Source of the DNA: Bradyrhizobium jicamae
GTDB taxonomy: Bacteria; Pseudomonadota; Alphaproteobacteria; Rhizobiales; Xanthobacteraceae
Length of the DNA: 42,305 nt
Direction of reading: 5' to 3'
Assembly (NCBI RefSeq): GCF_001440395.1
Contig: NZ_LLXZ01000227.1
Coordinates: forward strand, 30,513-72,817
In this document: positions 39,328 through 42,305 of the stretch, one piece after another
How positions within the stretch are numbered: position 1 is the first letter of the stretch
How the letters are laid out: every line of letters starts with the position of its first letter
Program-made: the position numbers and the translations under genes
The notes under the pieces: generated by a model
What the model was told of the DNA's origin: nothing
Databases searched by the model: none
What the model saw: the letters and a program-made list of their open reading frames with translations, nothing else

Positions 39328-42006
39328 TCAATTGACCTCGCGGCGGACTTCGGAGGCGACCGGCTGGGACTGGCTGGAGACCCGCGGCAGGCTCACCGGG
39401 CGAAGCCCGATCAGTTCCGCCGTCCGCACCGCGCTGTTGCGCCAGAAGGCGAAGGAATTGATGCGGGAGTTTTCCAGCACCGCGATCGAAACCGCCGCCA
39501 GGAACGGCAGGCTCTGCAGCACCAGGACGCCGGCGAAGATATAGATCTCGCGCACTTCCTTGTAGCCGTTGGTGACAACCAGCACGGCGGCGCCGATCAG
39601 CAGCAGCACGCCGATCACGGCTTCCCAGAACGCCTGGAATTCGATCGACATCCGCGACAGCCCGCCCTTGGAGGTGCGGGCGAAGGCGAGATGCTCGGTG
39701 ATCAGACCCTGGGCGACAGCGCGCGACACCGTCCACTGCACGCTCATCGCCGCGATCATCGCGCCCAGCATCTGGCCGGCCTTGATCTTCACCCGCAGGC
39801 GATAGAGCGCGATGAAATGCACCAGCGAGACGATGAAGGAGGCGATGATCGGCAGCGTCAGGATCTTGTCGGGGATGGCGATGTCGGCAAACGCCACGAT
39901 CGGCACCCAGATCAGGTTGAGGATCGCCACCACCACGCCGAGGCTTTCGGCTCCAAGCCAGTTCAGCCAGCCCAGCGAGAACTCGCGGCGCTGGTCCGGC
40001 GTCAGCCGGCTGCCGCCGGGCAGGAAGCGTCGCCAGTGCTTCTTGACGATCTGGAAGCCGCCATAGGCCCAGCGGTGACGCTGCTTCTTGAAGGCTTCAT
40101 AGGTGTCAGGCAGCAGGCCCTCGCCATAGCGGACGTTGGTGTAGTGCGTCAGCCAGCCCTGCTGCTGGATGGTCAGGCCGAGATCGGTGTCCTCGCAGAT
40201 GGTGTCGCTGGACCAGCCGCCGGCCATGTCCATCGCGGAGCGGCGGATAAGGCACATCGTGCCGTGCACGATGATCGAGTTGAACTCGTTGCGCTGGACC
40301 ATGCCGATGTCGAAGAATCCGGCATATTCGCCGTTCATGATGTAGTGCATCAGCGAGAGATCGCCGTCGCGATGCTCCTGCGGCGCCTGCACCAGGCCGA
40401 CGCGCGGGTCGGCAAACACCGGCACGAGATCCTTCAGCCAGTCCGGATGCACGACATAGTCGGCGTCGATGATGCCGATGATCTCGGCGTCCGCCGCGGT
40501 GCGGTCCATGGCGATGCGAAGCGCGCCGGCCTTGAAACCCTGCACCTTCTCGGCGTTGATGAACTTGAAGCGTTCGCCGAGCGCGCGGCAGTGGTCCTGG
40601 ATCGGCCGCCAGAATTCCGGATCGGGCGTGTTGTTGATGATGCAGACGCATTCGAAATTCGGGTAGTCGAGCCGCGACACCGCATCCAGCGTCTGCTTCA
40701 GCATCTCGACCGGTTCGAAATACGCGGGGATATGGATCGACACCTTCGGGAAGGCGAGGTTCTCGCCGATGGTGGCGGGCGCCAGCGGCGCGCTCTTGGT
40801 GATCAGCCGGCGCGGGCCGATGCCAAAGGCAACGGCTGCGATCTCGTCGATCCGCGCCATCGCGATCAGGATCAGCGGCACCAAGAGGATCAGGCCGAGC
40901 GTCAGCGCGAACGCCGAGCCGAACACGAAATAATGTCCGGCCCAAAAGGCAAAGACGGTGGCGGCCCAGGCGCCGACGCCGTTGGCGGCCACCGAGAGCA
41001 CCAGCGCCTGCATGACGGTCGGCCGCTCCAGTCGCAGGATCGGCAGCGACATCAGGATGCCGACGAGCAGCGCAATCGCCGCGAGCTTCCAGTAGTTCTC
41101 GTTTACGATCGGTCCGGTCCAGGCGAATTTCGGTTCGCGGTTGGCATCGAGAATGCCCCAGTAAGGGCCGACGCCGCCTTCGAAGAACTTCCAGGGCTGA
41201 TCGATCGCTTCGACGATGTTGTATTCCATGCCCATGGCTTCGGCACGGGTGACGAAGTTGCGCAGCACCGCGGCCTGCTCGAACGGGCCGGGCTCAGCGT
41301 TCCGCAAATTGTAGCCGGCGCTGGGCCAGCCGAATTCGGCGATGACGATGCGTTTGCCCGGGAATTTTTCGCGCAGCAGCCCGTAGAGATAAACGGCCTG
41401 ATCGACCGCCTGCTTGTCGGTGAAGTTTTCCCAGTAGGGCAGCACGTGGGCGGCGACGAAATCGACGGAGGAGCCGAGTTCCGGATTGTCGCGCCAGATG
41501 TTCCAGATTTCACCTGTGGTGACGGGAACGTTGACCGACTTCTTCACCCGCTTGATCAGGGCGATCAGGTCCTCGACCTTCTGCTCGCCGCGAAACACCG
41601 TTTCGTTGCCGACGACGATGCCGATGACATTGCTGTTGCGCTTGGCAAGATTGATGGCGGCGTCGATCTCGCGCTCATTGCGGTCGGCGTTCTTGTCGAC
41701 CCAGGCGCCGAGCGTGACTTTCAAACCGAACTCCGCAGCGATCGGCGGAACCAGCTCGACGCCACCGGTCGACGAATAGAGACGGATCGCACGCGTCATC
41801 GTCGAGAGTTTCTTCAGGTCGGCGCGAATCTTCTCGACCTGCGGCAGATTGTCGACGTCGGGATGCGCGCTGCCTTCGAACGGCGCATAGGAAACGCTCG
41901 GCAGGATGCCGCGGAAATCGGGGGCGGGCAGCTTTTGCTGGAACAGGCCCCACAACCCGGCGTGAGCTGCGGTGACAAACAGCAGAACGGCGACGACGGC
42001 ACGCAT
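39328..42006 (-). CDS. Fused GH17-like/GT2 beta-glucan synthase, NdvB/NdvC type
   Basis: 892 residues. Residues about 30-300 are a GH17-like domain: VVGNETVFRGE (Glu135) and IVIAEFGWPSAG (Glu224) are the catalytic pair. Then membrane helices (about 305-385), a GT2 domain with VSIHIPAYFEP, DAD (514-516), EDTD (605-608) and QRHRW (642-646), and more helices at the C-terminus. In Bradyrhizobium, ndvB and ndvC make cyclic beta-1,3/1,6-glucans needed for hypo-osmotic growth and nodulation; the GT2 would polymerise and the GH17 domain transfer or branch. No clear ribosome site before ATG 42006. Confidence 0.9.
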   Translation of the reverse strand: MRAVVAVLLFVTAAHAGLWGLFQQKLPAPDFRGILPSVSYAPFEGSAHPDVDNLPQVEKIRADLKKLSTMTRAIRLYSSTGGVELVPPIAAEFGLKVTLGAWVDKNADRNEREIDAAINLAKRNSNVIGIVVGNETVFRGEQKVEDLIALIKRVKKSVNVPVTTGEIWNIWRDNPELGSSVDFVAAHVLPYWENFTDKQAVDQAVYLYGLLREKFPGKRIVIAEFGWPSAGYNLRNAEPGPFEQAAVLRNFVTRAEAMGMEYNIVEAIDQPWKFFEGGVGPYWGILDANREPKFAWTGPIVNENYWKLAAIALLVGILMSLPILRLERPTVMQALVLSVAANGVGAWAATVFAFWAGHYFVFGSAFALTLGLILLVPLILIAMARIDEIAAVAFGIGPRRLITKSAPLAPATIGENLAFPKVSIHIPAYFEPVEMLKQTLDAVSRLDYPNFECVCIINNTPDPEFWRPIQDHCRALGERFKFINAEKVQGFKAGALRIAMDRTAADAEIIGIIDADYVVHPDWLKDLVPVFADPRVGLVQAPQEHRDGDLSLMHYIMNGEYAGFFDIGMVQRNEFNSIIVHGTMCLIRRSAMDMAGGWSSDTICEDTDLGLTIQQQGWLTHYTNVRYGEGLLPDTYEAFKKQRHRWAYGGFQIVKKHWRRFLPGGSRLTPDQRREFSLGWLNWLGAESLGVVVAILNLIWVPIVAFADIAIPDKILTLPIIASFIVSLVHFIALYRLRVKIKAGQMLGAMIAAMSVQWTVSRAVAQGLITEHLAFARTSKGGLSRMSIEFQAFWEAVIGVLLLIGAAVLVVTNGYKEVREIYIFAGVLVLQSLPFLAAVSIAVLENSRINSFAFWRNSAVRTAELIGLRPVSLPRVSSQSQPVASEVRREVN

Positions 42007-42207
42007 CGGCGGCTAAACCATACGGGGCTGAGATTTATGGAAAGCGAACCTGTCCCCTAGGCTCGACCGACATAGCGGCATCATTAGGATAATCCTGCCG
42101 CACGAATTCACAACTGGTATGGCGCCCATGACTTTTTAAGGGCGTTACCAATCGAAACGTCGAAAAAATAGGATCGTTCCGCTGAACGTTTCCTGAATGC
42201 CGGACGG

Positions 42208-42305
42208 TTATTTCGCCGGCGGGGCAGGTGCGGGGCTGGGTGCCGGTGAAGGCGAAGCGGCCGGCGCGGGCGCCGCGTTGCCCGCGGTCGCGGGGGCTGC
42301 CGGCG
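42208..42305 (-). CDS. C-terminal end of an Ala/Pro-rich protein (partial)
   Basis: The minus strand reads PAAPATAGNAAPAPAASPSP and PAPSPAPAPPAK, ending in TAA at 42210-42208. Such tails are common in exported proteins of Bradyrhizobium. The rest lies beyond the window, so no function can be given. 42007-42207 is the upstream region of the glucan synthase with no other gene. Confidence 0.55.
   Translation of the reverse strand, partial: PAAPATAGNAAPAPAASPSPAPSPAPAPPAK

Noticed and set aside
39691..42060. 789-codon open frame on the plus strand
   Set aside because: Entirely antisense to the glucan synthase, with no recognisable motif; a by-product of high-GC codon use.
1..42305. CRISPR arrays, rRNA genes, insertion sequences and integrases
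   Set aside because: No regularly spaced direct repeats, rRNA signatures or transposase/integrase motifs were seen on either strand.

Overview
The window reads as chromosome of an alphaproteobacterium close to Bradyrhizobium/Rhodopseudomonas. The basis is high G+C codon use, the family of short palindromic repeats, the coaD-cyclophilin-cyclophilin-queA gene order, a GH17-GT2 beta-glucan synthase of NdvB/NdvC type, and many tiny Bradyrhizobium-like exported and membrane proteins. All assignments come from reading the sequence; no database search was run.

Left part (1-18.6 kb), mostly housekeeping. A truncated PcaB-like lyase diverges from a GntR/HutC regulator across a shared inverted repeat. 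Next come coaD, a periplasmic and a cytoplasmic cyclophilin flanking a small exported protein, and queA. The genes queA and tgt, both for tRNA queuosine, are separated by about 10.6 kb. That interval holds a sorbosone-dehydrogenase-like protein, a SnoaL-like protein, asd, a PepSY protein, a TetR regulator, a patatin-like lipoprotein and a large haem peroxidase with RTX repeats. tgt is followed by a zinc-ribbon protein and cysK.

Middle part (18.6-27.6 kb): a caspase-like protein with a peptidoglycan-binding tail, an EamA exporter, RidA, two exported proteins, a formyltransferase-like protein, and a PAS-GAF-PAS-PAS HisKA_2 histidine kinase followed at once by a receiver-only response regulator.

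Right part (27.6-39.1 kb): a gene-poor accessory stretch. It holds three paralogues of a CGxG...CYPxG periplasmic family, two DUF3551-like genes, several 27-36 residue membrane proteins (some below usual ORF cut-offs), frameshifted genes, a PEP-CTERM remnant, a decayed second copy of a four-gene cassette, dispersed repeats and orphan terminators. It ends at tRNA-Lys(TTT). Beyond it lie the GH17-GT2 glucan synthase and the tail of another gene.

Two regulatory systems stand out. (1) Upstream of asd there is a promoter, a 23-codon ORF in which 10 of the first 12 codons are Met, Ile, Thr or Lys (the products of the aspartate pathway), a competing-hairpin arrangement and a GNRA-loop terminator with a T-run. 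This is a textbook attenuator layout, and the mRNA appears to start at the leader AUG. (2) Two nearly identical 27-bp operators, AATAAAAC-N11-GTTTTATT, overlap the promoters of the PepSY gene and the patatin gene. These genes flank a TetR gene, suggesting a small local regulon.
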